From positions 2,604,001 through 2,668,000 of the forward strand of contig NZ_CP031123.2 in NCBI RefSeq assembly GCF_002843235.3: a stretch of 64,000 nucleotides of DNA, in the 5' to 3' direction. The notes below the pieces were generated by a model, which had not been told where the DNA came from, did no database searches, and saw only the letters and a list, made by a program, of their open reading frames with translations. Position 1 is the stretch's first letter, and every line of letters begins with the position of its first letter. This document shows positions 20,663-29,639 of this stretch, piece by piece. This DNA comes from Providencia huaxiensis (GTDB lineage: Bacteria > Pseudomonadota > Gammaproteobacteria > Enterobacterales > Enterobacteriaceae). The position numbers were made by a program, and so were the translations under genes.

Positions 20663-21421
20663 CTATTCTTTTAAGCTTCTTTTGGCCTCTGCAAATTTTT
20701 GTTCTAAAGTCCTAGGGCTAATACCCTGCTTACCTTCATGATAAGCTAATAACGCACTTATAATGCTTGCTTGATTATCATAAACAGATAGTTTGTTTCC
20801 TGATGGAGACTCACCGAGAATAATATCGAGTAATCCCCCAATAATATTCAAGTATGTCGTTTCTGCTCTGGAGCTAATATTAGGTTTATGGTTATCAACC
20901 ATTTGTCTAAGTGAATCTCGCTCACCTTGTAACTCTGAAATTTGTTCTTTTTGTTGTTTAAATGTTTTTATCGCATCCTGCAATCTAATATTTAGGCGTT
21001 TATTTTCAGCTTCTATTGTTTGATATGCTTCAATAGTTATTCCAGCATGAAGTTTCTGCTCAACAGAATCAAATAGAAAAGGAGGTTTTTGATTTGGATA
21101 ATTTTTCGACATCCAAATTTTCAAATCTGAATGCCTAATTGTTAATCGGTGCTTTGCTACCTGCTCACCTTCTCTAACAGTTTTTCCATCCCGCCCGTAT
21201 GGTATTTCCCCATTATGAATAGCATCTAATATTTTTTCCGCATTAACCCTTAAGCACGGCCACTGTGGAAACATACCAACGGATGGCAAAACATCCATTC
21301 CTACCTTTTCGAGAATAAGCACCTCATGAGATATCAGATTACACCACCTCAACGCGGCCTCAACTGGAGTGTAATAAGCTTTTTCTAAAGAACTACAGCT
21401 ATTTTTATCGTAATCAATCAT
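20663..21421 (-). CDS. Unknown island protein with C-terminal IIGGLL motif
   Basis: The 252-residue protein begins YYTPVEAALRWCNL, has a basic middle (RLTIRHSDLKIWMSKNYP), a coiled coil (about 140-175) and a C-terminal TTYLNIIGGLLDIIL..SPRTLEQKFAEAKRSLKE segment. I recall proteins like this next to integrases in enterobacterial islands, without known function. It overlaps the paralogous gene upstream by 8 bp. The last part ends just at the twin operators. Confidence 0.55.
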   Translation of the reverse strand: MIDYDKNSCSSLEKAYYTPVEAALRWCNLISHEVLILEKVGMDVLPSVGMFPQWPCLRVNAEKILDAIHNGEIPYGRDGKTVREGEQVAKHRLTIRHSDLKIWMSKNYPNQKPPFLFDSVEQKLHAGITIEAYQTIEAENKRLNIRLQDAIKTFKQQKEQISELQGERDSLRQMVDNHKPNISSRAETTYLNIIGGLLDIILGESPSGNKLSVYDNQASIISALLAYHEGKQGISPRTLEQKFAEAKRSLKE

Positions 21422-22214
21422 TTTTCACCTCATCAGGGATAGCTTTTAGCTCATCGAACTCAAATCCTTTATCTTTTAAAACTTTTTTAGATTTAGAAAA
21501 TCTTTCTTCTAAATTTCTTTTAGAAAATGGCTCAGCATCTTGGAATAGCTCAGTTAGTTCATAAATAACAGAACTCTGATTTTTTTTACTATTTTTGATA
21601 ATGGTAACCAGCAACCCACCAATAATCGCATGAAGGTTATTTCTTTCTCTTGTTCTCATGGGTTTGTCTAGTTCCACTGAATGTGTTGTAACCGTTATTT
21701 CTTCTGTAGCTATGCCATCTGTAGAGTCTTCTCTTTTTGAAGGCTTAGTATCAACAATCTCAAGCTGCTCAGGAAATTTAATATTATGAGAATTTAAAAA
21801 TGATTTAATTTCATCATATTTAAAATAAAATTCAGGAAAGAAACCTTGGTAATCATCGGGTAATCCAATATATTCATTCGGAGTTACCATGTAGCCAAAC
21901 TCATATTCTGGTAACTCTTCATCATAAATTTGATACTGTTCGCCAATCGCTCTTATCAAATCAAAGCATCTTTCTTGAAACCATTGATCAGGATACGGAT
22001 CGAAACCAGAAATTCGAGAGTACGTATAACACTGATATGCAGGAACTGAGATATTATCCAACTCTTCATCGGAGCAAATATCTGTTCTATTTCTATAAAA
22101 AAAGGCAGCGACAACATCAATTGGCTGTTCTTCTTGCTCTGCAATCGCGTCAAACAACTTTTTAAATTGAATAGCCTGATTTCTTTCCGCAATAAAGCTA
22201 TTTAATACACTCAC
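21414..22214 (-). CDS. Paralogue of the 252-aa island protein
   Basis: The 266-residue product begins with GTG behind GAGG. Its C-terminus (NNLHAIIGGLLVTIIKNSKKNQSSVIYELTELFQD..SKRNLEERFSKSKKVLKDKGF) aligns with the end of the next gene. The N-terminal half is acidic and Tyr/Phe-rich and differs. Both may be variants of one family that hetero-associate; function unknown. Confidence 0.5.
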   Translation of the reverse strand: MSVLNSFIAERNQAIQFKKLFDAIAEQEEQPIDVVAAFFYRNRTDICSDEELDNISVPAYQCYTYSRISGFDPYPDQWFQERCFDLIRAIGEQYQIYDEELPEYEFGYMVTPNEYIGLPDDYQGFFPEFYFKYDEIKSFLNSHNIKFPEQLEIVDTKPSKREDSTDGIATEEITVTTHSVELDKPMRTRERNNLHAIIGGLLVTIIKNSKKNQSSVIYELTELFQDAEPFSKRNLEERFSKSKKVLKDKGFEFDELKAIPDEVKND

Positions 22215-22320
22215 AACGCCACCTCACGCCCTCATTCTGTAGGAGCTATGCCAGCTAGTAGAGGTGTACTAGTTTTCGGGGATCAGCCTAGGCATAGCTT
22301 TATTCTTTATAGTCTACACA

Positions 22321-22339
22321 AGTCTACTACAGTCTATAA
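22321..22339 (+). repeat. Inverted repeat flanking int, left arm
   Basis: AGTCTACTACAGTCTATAA here matches the reverse complement of 23768-23786 with one mismatch. AGTCTAC words also occur just upstream near 22310. The pair brackets the integrase gene. Confidence 0.65.
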
Positions 22340-22377
22340 TTACTGTCTATTTGTCCAGTTATGGCTATTTAAGGCAC

Positions 22378-22402
22378 AAAAAACAGACCTTTTATTGTCT
22401 GG
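22378..22402 (-). terminator. Terminator after the integrase gene
   Basis: On the minus strand CCAGAC-AATAAAA-GGTCTG is followed by TTTTTT, starting 24 bp beyond the int stop. The stem is short but the T-run is good. Confidence 0.55.
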
Positions 22403-22425
22403 TTATGTATGTGGTTGCTGGTGGA

Positions 22426-23637
22426 TTAAGCACGTTTAAAGTTGCCGTGTACAACATTATCCCCGTTCTCTAATGCCCCCATGTAATCAGCGTACCATTG
22501 AAGCATTTCTCTACGGCCATCAATATACTGAGCATGGTTATACGTTCCACGAATAGAGTTCTTATCAACGTGTGCTAGCTGTGTCTCAATCCATGCTGTG
22601 TTATAACCTTGTTCATGTAGGATCGTGCTCATTGTGTGCCTGAATCCGTGGCCTGTGGCTCTACCATCATAACCAATACGTTTTATGACCTGATTTATTG
22701 CCGCTTCACTCATCGGCTTAGAGGCATCATTCCTGCCATGAAAGATATACTTAAACCGCCCTGTTAAGGTTTGTATTTCTCTGAATAATTCTAACGCCTG
22801 TGTAGAGAGTGGAACCATATGGGGACGACGCATTTTCATACGCTCTTTGGGGATTTCCCAAATAGCTTTATCAAAGTCAATTTCTGTCCATTCAGCGGCT
22901 CTAAGCTCAATAGTACGAACACCTGTTATCATTAATAGCTTTGTCGCAATTTGAGTGATCTTACTTCCACTACATACAGATAGTGCCTGTAAAAAATCAG
23001 GTAATTCATTAACGTTTAAATGGGGGAAGTGTTTTGCTTTTGGTGTAGACAGTGCGCCAGCTAATTCTGATGCAGGGTTATACTCCGCCCGCCCCGTCAC
23101 AATTGCATAGCGGAATACTTGGTTACATGCCTGTCTTATCTTCTTTAGCTTATCTAACACACCACGCTTTTCTAATTTTCTAAGCACCTCTAGCATATCT
23201 AGCGGCTTAATTTCTGTAATGCTAGCTTTACCAATATAAGGGAAGATATCTTTCTGGAAGGCTTCTAATAAGTCATCAGCATAACCTTGCGACCAATTCG
23301 GCTTTTTATAGTCATGCCATTCAAGCGTGATTTTCTCAAAGCTATTATTGACCTGAGACTCTTTTTCTCGCTTTTCGGCTTTCTTTACCAACGATGGATC
23401 ATCACCTAACGCTAATATGCGCTTGGCTTCTTCTCTTTTAGCCCTAGCTTGTGCGAGTGATATTGATGGATATACACCTAAAGCCAGCCTTTTCTCTTTA
23501 CCAGCATATCTATATTTCATACGCCAATACTTAGAGCCATTTGGAGCAACTTCTAAATACATGCCCCCACCGTCAGAAAGTTTATAAGCTTTCTCTTTTG
23601 GCTTGGAAGTATCTACTTGTCTGGCTGTTAGCTTCAT
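22426..23637 (-). CDS. int: P4-type tyrosine integrase
   Basis: The 403-residue protein has the DUF4102 arm-binding N-terminus (LSDGGGMYLEVAPNGSKYWRMKYRYAGKEKRLALGVYPSISLAQARAKR), a SAM-like core-binding domain and the catalytic domain with TGVRTIELR (about 238-246), HGFRH (about 327-331) and the tyrosine in RGTYNHAQY (about 362). It recombines attP with the 3' end of the tRNA-Arg gene. The start is next to GGTGCCCCC, a poor ribosome-binding site. It lies 166 bp from the tRNA, as usual for this family. Confidence 0.95.
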   Translation of the reverse strand: MKLTARQVDTSKPKEKAYKLSDGGGMYLEVAPNGSKYWRMKYRYAGKEKRLALGVYPSISLAQARAKREEAKRILALGDDPSLVKKAEKREKESQVNNSFEKITLEWHDYKKPNWSQGYADDLLEAFQKDIFPYIGKASITEIKPLDMLEVLRKLEKRGVLDKLKKIRQACNQVFRYAIVTGRAEYNPASELAGALSTPKAKHFPHLNVNELPDFLQALSVCSGSKITQIATKLLMITGVRTIELRAAEWTEIDFDKAIWEIPKERMKMRRPHMVPLSTQALELFREIQTLTGRFKYIFHGRNDASKPMSEAAINQVIKRIGYDGRATGHGFRHTMSTILHEQGYNTAWIETQLAHVDKNSIRGTYNHAQYIDGRREMLQWYADYMGALENGDNVVHGNFKRA

Positions 23638-23668
23638 TTGGGGGCACCGATTTTCATTGAACGGGGTA

Positions 23669-23688
23669 ATGCCCCCAATTATGCCCCC
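23669..23688. repeat. 20-bp integrase arm-site candidate, right
   Basis: This is identical to 1281-1300. It lies between the int start (32 bp away) and the right att core (113 bp away), so protein bound here could also affect int transcription. Confidence 0.6.
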
Positions 23689-23767
23689 ACATAGTTGTAG
23701 ATTTCAATAGACGTGACTAGACCTTGGAATACTATGATTTCTTGTGATAACTGATTTTATAAGGGTT

Positions 23768-23786
23768 TTATAGACTGTTGTAGACT
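23768..23786 (-). repeat. Inverted repeat flanking int, right arm
   Basis: Its reverse complement AGTCTACAACAGTCTATAA matches 22321-22339 except for one base. It lies 15 bp from the att core, so it may be an integrase or excisionase site. Confidence 0.65.
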
Positions 23787-23800
23787 TTGAAATACTTGAG

Positions 23801-23822
23801 AATGGTACGCCCTACAGGATTC
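23801..23822 (-). repeat. Attachment site copy, tRNA end
   Basis: AATGGTACGCCCTACAGGATTC overlaps the tRNA 3' end and is repeated with one missing base at 1203-1223. Integration has kept the tRNA intact on this side. Confidence 0.85.
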
Positions 23823-23879
23823 GAACCTGTGACCTACGGCTTAGAAGGCCGTTGCTCTATCCAACTGAGCTAAGGGCGC
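23803..23879 (-). tRNA. argU: tRNA-Arg (anticodon UCU)
   Basis: The minus strand reads GCGCCCTTAGCTCAGTTGGA.., a D-loop AGCTCAGTTGGATAGAG, anticodon stem-loop GGCC-TTCTAAG-CCG with TCT, T-loop GGTTCGAATCC and acceptor AGGGCGT followed by ACCA. CCA is encoded. Sequence and position beside folD match E. coli argU, the attachment site of DLP12 and similar elements. Confidence 0.97.
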
Positions 23880-24066
23880 ATTGATAATGCAGGCAGCCTA
23901 TCTGGCTGATGGCGTTGAATTATACGGTTGCTGAGCGCTGAGTCAATGGCTTTTCGCTACTAAAATAACTATATGCTCATTTTATGTAATAGTTTGAACT
24001 GACAATGGCGTTAACTTCTGACAAAATAGAGTCATTACCGTGTCTCATATATGGATTAAGTTACAG

Positions 24067-24924
24067 ATGTTAGCAAAAATTATTGATGGGAAAACGATTG
24101 CGCAGACAATTCGGCAAGAAGTTGCCCAAAAAGTACAATTACGTTTAGAACAAGGAAAACGTGCTCCCGGCCTTGCCGTGATTTTAGTCGGTGCTAACCC
24201 TGCTTCACAAATCTATGTCGGCAGTAAACGCCGTGCTTGTGAAGAAGTCGGTTTTATTTCGCGTTCTTATGATTTACCGGACACAACGACAGAAGCTGAA
24301 TTACTCAAGCTCATTGATGATTTAAACCAAGACCCTGAAATTGATGGAATTTTAGTTCAACTTCCATTACCTGCGGGTATTGATAACGTCAAAGTCATTG
24401 AGCGTATTCACCCAGACAAAGACGTGGATGGGTTTCATCCATACAATGTCGGCCGACTGTGCCAACGTGCACCACGCCTTCGCCCATGCACCCCAAAAGG
24501 AATTGTTACTCTGCTTGAACGTTGTGGTATCAACACCTATGGTTTAAATGCTGTAATTATTGGTGCATCGAACATTGTTGGTCGTCCAATGAGCCTAGAG
24601 CTTCTGCTAGCAGGCTGCACCACAACAGTAACCCACCGCTTTACTAAAGATTTAGAGCACCACGTTCGCCATGCTGATTTAGTGGTCGTCGCTGTGGGGA
24701 AACCTAATTTTATTCCTGGAGAATGGATTAAGCCAGGTGCAATTGTGGTCGATGTCGGTATCAACCGTTTAGAGAGCGGAAAAGTCACCGGAGATGTCGA
24801 TTTTGACGAAGCCGCGAAAAACGCAGCTTGGATAACCCCCGTTCCTGGTGGTGTTGGCCCAATGACCGTTGCGACTTTAATTCAAAACACCCTTCAGGCA
24901 TGTGAAGAGTACCACGATATTTAA
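24067..24924 (+). CDS. folD: Methylenetetrahydrofolate dehydrogenase/cyclohydrolase
   Basis: FolD interconverts 5,10-methylene-THF and 10-formyl-THF in the cytoplasm, supplying one-carbon units and NADPH. The 285-residue product follows E. coli FolD closely from [16 protein letters not shown]: the [14 protein letters not shown] block with the catalytic lysine, [33 protein letters not shown] and the C-terminal [12 protein letters not shown]. The ATG at 24067 is chosen by that match; an in-frame ATG at 24040 would add nine residues. It precedes ybcJ by 18 bp. Confidence 0.95.
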   Translation: MLAKIIDGKTIAQTIRQEVAQKVQLRLEQGKRAPGLAVILVGANPASQIYVGSKRRACEEVGFISRSYDLPDTTTEAELLKLIDDLNQDPEIDGILVQLPLPAGIDNVKVIERIHPDKDVDGFHPYNVGRLCQRAPRLRPCTPKGIVTLLERCGINTYGLNAVIIGASNIVGRPMSLELLLAGCTTTVTHRFTKDLEHHVRHADLVVVAVGKPNFIPGEWIKPGAIVVDVGINRLESGKVTGDVDFDEAAKNAAWITPVPGGVGPMTVATLIQNTLQACEEYHDI

Positions 24925-24942
24925 TGTAATTTTGGAGTTATC

Positions 24943-25155
24943 ATGGATATATTCAATTTAAATGGCCACCCACACGTTGAATTGTGTGATTTGCTGAAAA
25001 TTGAAGGCTGGGCGGAAAGCGGTGCAATGGCAAAAGCCATGATTGCAGATGGCTTAGTTGAAGTTGATGGCGTGGTCGAAACACGTAAACGCTGTAAAAT
25101 TGTCGCGGGTAAAATCGTTTCAATGGGCAGCGAAAAAATTAAAGTTGTAGAATAA
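24943..25155 (+). CDS. ybcJ: S4-like RNA-binding protein YbcJ
   Basis: The 70-residue product (HPHVELCDLLKIEGWAESGAMAKAMIADGLVEVDGVVETRKRCKIVAGK) is clearly YbcJ, a stand-alone S4-type RNA-binding fold. The role is not well defined; RNA binding is expected from the fold. GGAG precedes the ATG. As in E. coli it directly follows folD, probably co-transcribed. Confidence 0.9.
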   Translation: MDIFNLNGHPHVELCDLLKIEGWAESGAMAKAMIADGLVEVDGVVETRKRCKIVAGKIVSMGSEKIKVVE

Positions 25156-25380
25156 TACCGTTAGATAGGCTGAAATATTTCAGCCTATCTCCTTTCTAAA
25201 ACCAATAGTGCCCTCCCTCCCCCTTTTCTTCAAAGTAACAATATTTATTGTAAGAACGATAAAATGCTTTTTTAGGTTTTAGACAAATTTTTTCTGTGAT
25301 CACTTTTTCTGTAATAAGCATCTAAACAATTACGCATATTGAAAATTTAATTCATTGTTTTATATAAATAAATAATTTCA

Positions 25381-25496
25381 GCAACCACTTCAGCTTTGTC
25401 ATTAAACACACAAATCACACCCTTATAAAATTTAACTTAGATCTCATTTTTTGTATTTCACATGTTAATCGCATAGACAAGATTAAACGATTCAGC
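25381..25496 (+). promoter_or_regulatory. fru control region with Cra-like box
   Basis: TTAAACGATTCAGC at 25483-25496 is, on the other strand, GCTGAATCGTTTAA, a near-consensus Cra (FruR) site. A weaker GCTGAAGTGG match lies near 25386-25396 on the minus strand. E. coli fruBKA is likewise repressed by Cra until fructose-1-phosphate appears. The rest of 25156-25589 holds only AT-rich promoter DNA. Confidence 0.7.
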
Positions 25497-25589
25497 TAAC
25501 CTTGTTAACGATAACATGATTAACAAATAATCAGATCCGCTTGCAAGTCTTCTGGCTGATCCGGCTACGAATAATAATCAGGAGAAATT

Positions 25590-26750
25590 ATGTTTAACTT
25601 ACCAATAAGCGATATCCACCTTGCAGCTGCTGCATCTGATAAAAAAAATGCAATAGAACAAGTTGCCAAATCATTAGAAAATGCAGGCTATGCAAAAAGC
25701 GGTTATGCGCAAGGAATGCTTAACCGGGAAACCCAAGCGCCTACCTTTTTAGGGAATGGTATCGCTATCCCACACGGGACAGTAGAGACGCGAGATCAGG
25801 TATTAAAAACGGGTTTTGCTGTCTTTCAATTCCCTGATGGTATTGATTGGGGTGATAACCAAACTGCTTATATTGTTATTGGCATTGCCGCTCAATCAAA
25901 TGAGCATCTCGAATTGCTACGCCAATTAACCCACATAATCAGTGATGAACACACCGCTGATGCTATAGCCAAAGCTGACACCGCCGAAACCTTAAAGCAA
26001 CTTCTAATGGGTGAGCGTCAAACTCAACCGGTGAAATTTGATGAATCAATGGTCACGGTTAGTGCTCAAGTTGATAATATAAATACATTGAAAATACAGA
26101 ATATTATTAACCTACAAAACGCTGAAGCTATCAGCACCGACTTTATTTCTCGAGTTCTCACTCAAACCCCGTCATATTTAGGTCAAGGTATTTGGTTAAG
26201 TGATAGTCCAATCGGAAACATTGAGAATGCGATTGCGATATCGACGGTAAAAAAACCATTTAGCTTTCAAGGTAACCCCGTCAGCATTCTAATTACCCTC
26301 TCTTACGCTAATTATCAAATAGAGACTTTGTTACTAAAAATAAACAATTTATTGAAAAATAAAGAAGCAAATCTCATTCTCGAAAATGATAACGTTAACA
26401 AACTAATTGATTTATTGCGTCCTGATGACTCACACACAGAAAGTGATTCATTGAATACAAACATATCTGGAATAACTCAGGACTTCACCATTCTTAACCC
26501 ACATGGGTTACATACGCGGCCTAGCACTCAGTTAGTCACTGCTATTAAGCAATTCGAAAGCACGATTACAGTCAGTAATCTTGATGGTACTTCGACTCCC
26601 GTAAATGGTCGAAGCTTAATGAAAATTGTCAGCTTAGGGGCTAAATGTGGGCATCGTTTACGCATTCACGCAGAAGGTGTAGATGCACAAGAAGCCATCA
26701 ATACCATTGGTGAGGCAATCAATTCAGGACTTGGAGAAAAAGTCGCATGA
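25590..26750 (+). CDS. fruB: Fructose PTS EIIA-HPr fusion (DTP)
   Basis: FruB carries phosphate from enzyme I to the fructose permease FruA. The 386-residue product has an N-terminal EIIA domain (GNGIAIPHGT, active histidine about residue 62), a central linker domain and a C-terminal HPr-like domain with NPHGLHTRPSTQLV, whose LHTRPS histidine is the phospho-site. AGGAGAA precedes the ATG. It overlaps fruK by 4 bp. Confidence 0.95.
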   Translation: MFNLPISDIHLAAAASDKKNAIEQVAKSLENAGYAKSGYAQGMLNRETQAPTFLGNGIAIPHGTVETRDQVLKTGFAVFQFPDGIDWGDNQTAYIVIGIAAQSNEHLELLRQLTHIISDEHTADAIAKADTAETLKQLLMGERQTQPVKFDESMVTVSAQVDNINTLKIQNIINLQNAEAISTDFISRVLTQTPSYLGQGIWLSDSPIGNIENAIAISTVKKPFSFQGNPVSILITLSYANYQIETLLLKINNLLKNKEANLILENDNVNKLIDLLRPDDSHTESDSLNTNISGITQDFTILNPHGLHTRPSTQLVTAIKQFESTITVSNLDGTSTPVNGRSLMKIVSLGAKCGHRLRIHAEGVDAQEAINTIGEAINSGLGEKVA

Positions 26751-27691
26751 GCAGAAGAGTCGCAACGATCACGTTAAACCCTGCCTACGATTTGGTTGGG
26801 CTATTACCTGATATTCATCGCGGGGATGTGAACTTAGTCAAAACAGCAGGCCTTCATGCCGCTGGAAAAGGCATAAATGTGGCTAAAGTACTTAAAAATT
26901 TAGGGATTGATGTCACTGTTGGTGGTTTCTTGGGTAAAGAGAATCAAGATGGCTTCCAAAAAGCCTTCAGCGAAACAGGAATTGCTAACCGCTTTCAAGT
27001 TGTTGAAGGCCGCACCCGCATCAATGTCAAACTAACAGAGCAAACTGGTGAAGTTACCGATTTTAACTTTTCAGGATTCAGTATTACTAAAGCGGATTGG
27101 CAGCGTTTCGTCACCGACTCATTAAGCTGGGCGGGTCAGTTCGATATGATTTGCGTCAGTGGCAGTTTACCTCAGGGCATTGATTTAAATGATTTTACTC
27201 AATGGATGTTACGCCTTAGAGAACAATGTATGTGTGTCATTTTTGATAGCAGCCGCGAGGCCTTTGTCGCTGGGCTCAAAGCTTCTCCTTGGTTAGTAAA
27301 ACCTAATCACCGTGAACTTGAAATTTGGGCCGGAAAACCGCTCCCTACCCAGCAAGATATCGTAAATGCCGCAAATCAACTTCGACAACAAGGTATTGCC
27401 CATGTGGTGGTTTCTTTAGGCGAAAAAGGCGCTATGTGGGTCAATTCATCGGGCGCTTGGTTTGCTAAACCACCTGAATGTGAGGTTATCAGCACCGTTG
27501 GCGCAGGGGATTCAATGGTAGGTGGATTAATTTACGGGCTAATGATGAGGCAAACAAGTGAGCACACACTTCGCTTAGCTACCGCGGTTTCTGCACTTGC
27601 TGTCTCTCAACCCAATGTCGGTATCACAGACCGAGCGCAACTTGCACATATGATGACGAAGGTTGATTTACAACCGTTTACGGCTCAATGA
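26747..27691 (+). CDS. fruK: 1-phosphofructokinase
   Basis: FruK phosphorylates fructose-1-phosphate to fructose-1,6-bisphosphate. The 314-residue PfkB-family protein has the N-terminal TLNPAYDL, the substrate-binding AAGKGINVAKVLKNLG, and the C-terminal catalytic STVGAGDSMVGG with the GAGD anion hole. ATGA overlaps couple it to fruB and fruA. Confidence 0.95.
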   Translation: MSRRVATITLNPAYDLVGLLPDIHRGDVNLVKTAGLHAAGKGINVAKVLKNLGIDVTVGGFLGKENQDGFQKAFSETGIANRFQVVEGRTRINVKLTEQTGEVTDFNFSGFSITKADWQRFVTDSLSWAGQFDMICVSGSLPQGIDLNDFTQWMLRLREQCMCVIFDSSREAFVAGLKASPWLVKPNHRELEIWAGKPLPTQQDIVNAANQLRQQGIAHVVVSLGEKGAMWVNSSGAWFAKPPECEVISTVGAGDSMVGGLIYGLMMRQTSEHTLRLATAVSALAVSQPNVGITDRAQLAHMMTKVDLQPFTAQ

Positions 27692-27702
27692 GGATGAAAA
27701 AC

Positions 27703-29397
27703 ATGAAAATATTAATCGCTCCAAGCCACCAGCAAGGCCCTGCTATTTGCTGGCTAGCCATCGATGCCTTAAAAAATGTATCTGCCTTACAAAATATCAC
27801 CTTCACAGAACAACTTACTGATGCAGATATTGTGATTTGTTTCGATACTCAGTTGCCGGAAAATTTTAATTGCTCAGATAAAAAAGTCTATTTCGGTCAC
27901 CCCGATGTCGCTGTTAGGCAACCTGCTGAATTTCTGTCATCTGCAATTAACGAAGCGACACTGTGTGAGCAAAAAATTACCGAGCCGCAGCATGCGAAAG
28001 CTTACTCTGTATTAGCCGTTACCGCTTGCCCAACAGGGGTTGCGCACACTTATATGTCCGCGGAAGCACTCGAGGCTGAAGCAAAAAAACGAGGCTGGAA
28101 TATCAAAGTCGAAACCCGGGGCTCTGTCGGGGTTGGAAATGAAATTACGCCAGAAGAGATAGCACAAGCTGATTTAGTCATTGTCGCTGCCGATATCGAA
28201 GTCAATGTGGATAAGTTTTCGGGGAAGCCAATGTACCGCACCTCCACCAGTGCCGCATTGAAGAAAACAGCACAAGAAATGGATAGAGCAGTAGAAGAAG
28301 CAAATATATTCACACCACAAAGCGGAAAAACATCAGCCCAAACGAGTAGATCGACAGAAAAACGCGGAGTGTATAAGCACTTACTTACCGGGGTATCATA
28401 CATGCTCCCTATGGTTGTCGCTGGGGGATTATGTACTGCGCTTTCATTTGCTTTTGGTTTAGACGCATCCAATGTCGAAGGCTCTCTGGCTTGGGCACTT
28501 AGCCTAATTGGCGGACAAACAGCCCTTGCATTAATGGTGCCTGTACTATCGGGTTATATCGCCTATTCCATTGCTGACAGAACGGGGTTAACCCCAGGTT
28601 TGGTCGGCGGGGTACTTGCAACCACTTTAGGTGCAGGGTTCTTAGGTGGGATCATTTCTGGTTTTCTTGCCGGTTATAGTGCTCACTTTATTAGTACCCG
28701 ATTAAAATTGCCGCAAACTATGGAAGCGTTAAAGCCAATTCTAATCGTACCGCTCATTTCCACTTTATTCACGGGTTTAGCGATGATCTATGTCATTGGC
28801 CACCCTGTAGCGTGGTTAATGGATTGGCTAACTAACTGGTTAAATACCATGGGAACCACTAATGCGGTGATCTTAGGCGCAATTCTAGGGGCGATGATGT
28901 GTACGGATATGGGAGGCCCAGTCAATAAAGCCGCATATGCCTTTGGTGTCGGTCTATTAAGTTCACAAACCTATGCGCCAATGGCAGCAATTATGGCGGC
29001 AGGAATGGTGCCACCTCTGGCAATGGGCGTTGCAACACTATTAGCACGACATAAGTTTGTACCTGCTGAACGCGAAGCGGGTAAAGCCTCTTTTGTTCTC
29101 GGTTTATGTTTTATTTCAGAAGGTGCGATCCCATTTGCGGCCAAAGACCCGATTCGTGTTCTCCCTACTTGCATTATTGGTGGCGCAATAACAGGGGCGC
29201 TATCCATGTATTTTGGTATTCAGCTAATGGCACCTCACGGTGGTTTATTTGTGCTGTTAATACCCGGAGCTATTAATCATGTATTGATGTATTTATTCGC
29301 GATAGTGGCTGGTACGGTGGTTTCAGGTGTGCTTTATGCCATTGTCAAAAAAGCGACACCTAAAGAAGCCCAACAAGAAATGGCGAGTATCGCTTAA
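27703..29397 (+). CDS. fruA: Fructose PTS permease EIIB'BC
   Basis: FruA imports and phosphorylates fructose. The product (564 residues from ATG 27703 behind GAGG; an earlier ATG at 27688 overlaps fruK) has a degenerate N-terminal EIIB', then the active EIIB with ACPTGVAHTYMSAEA (phospho-cysteine) and an EIIC membrane part with about ten helices from residue 230 on, including MMCTDMGGPVNKAAYAFG and the GAIPFAAKDP loop. In E. coli fruBKA is elsewhere on the chromosome; here it sits between ybcJ and cysS. Confidence 0.95.
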   Translation: MKILIAPSHQQGPAICWLAIDALKNVSALQNITFTEQLTDADIVICFDTQLPENFNCSDKKVYFGHPDVAVRQPAEFLSSAINEATLCEQKITEPQHAKAYSVLAVTACPTGVAHTYMSAEALEAEAKKRGWNIKVETRGSVGVGNEITPEEIAQADLVIVAADIEVNVDKFSGKPMYRTSTSAALKKTAQEMDRAVEEANIFTPQSGKTSAQTSRSTEKRGVYKHLLTGVSYMLPMVVAGGLCTALSFAFGLDASNVEGSLAWALSLIGGQTALALMVPVLSGYIAYSIADRTGLTPGLVGGVLATTLGAGFLGGIISGFLAGYSAHFISTRLKLPQTMEALKPILIVPLISTLFTGLAMIYVIGHPVAWLMDWLTNWLNTMGTTNAVILGAILGAMMCTDMGGPVNKAAYAFGVGLLSSQTYAPMAAIMAAGMVPPLAMGVATLLARHKFVPAEREAGKASFVLGLCFISEGAIPFAAKDPIRVLPTCIIGGAITGALSMYFGIQLMAPHGGLFVLLIPGAINHVLMYLFAIVAGTVVSGVLYAIVKKATPKEAQQEMASIA

Positions 29398-29443
29398 TCA
29401 CACAACTTTAAGTTCCATTCCTAGTCCCTGTTGGTAGTCTTAT

Positions 29444-29470
29444 TCCCCCCCTTAATTGGGGGGCTTTTTA
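29444..29470 (+). terminator. fruBKA terminator
   Basis: CCCCCC-TTAATT-GGGGGG followed by CTTTTTA lies 47 bp after the fruA stop. Confidence 0.85.
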
Positions 29471-29639
29471 TCCAATGAGAAAAAGATAATATTATTACTC
29501 GAAGGCCTTTCTATTGGTTCAATATAACTATGCTGATATGAATCTAAACTTAAATTTTCTCGGTTTCTGATTACTGTTAGACATTTTATGAGTGGAGGCC
29601 TGTTAGGAGCATTAAGAGACAATGAAGCATCTTCTATCT

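Larger units (their letters stand above)
1203..23822. mobile_element. Satellite-like integrative element in argU
   Basis: The boundaries are the att copies at 1203-1223 and 23801-23822. The tRNA-side end carries a P4-type integrase. Most genes are on the minus strand in overlapping runs: integrase, two paralogous unknown proteins, AlpA, Bro-N, Icd-like, DUF4222, ORF6N, primase, FinO, lipoprotein, tail genes. There is a replication module (primase plus iterons) and a partial tail module, but no packaging or capsid gene is recognisable. At 22.6 kb it is about twice phage P4. Whether it excises or is mobilised by a helper is not visible. Confidence 0.85.

Noticed and set aside
1..23822. Complete prophage
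   Set aside because: Terminase, portal, capsid, tail tube, baseplate and lysis genes are absent; the P4-type primase, AlpA and integrase fit a satellite better.
28050..28472. Minus-strand frame of 140 codons opposite fruA
   Set aside because: It is antisense to the phospho-cysteine domain of FruA and shows no family pattern.
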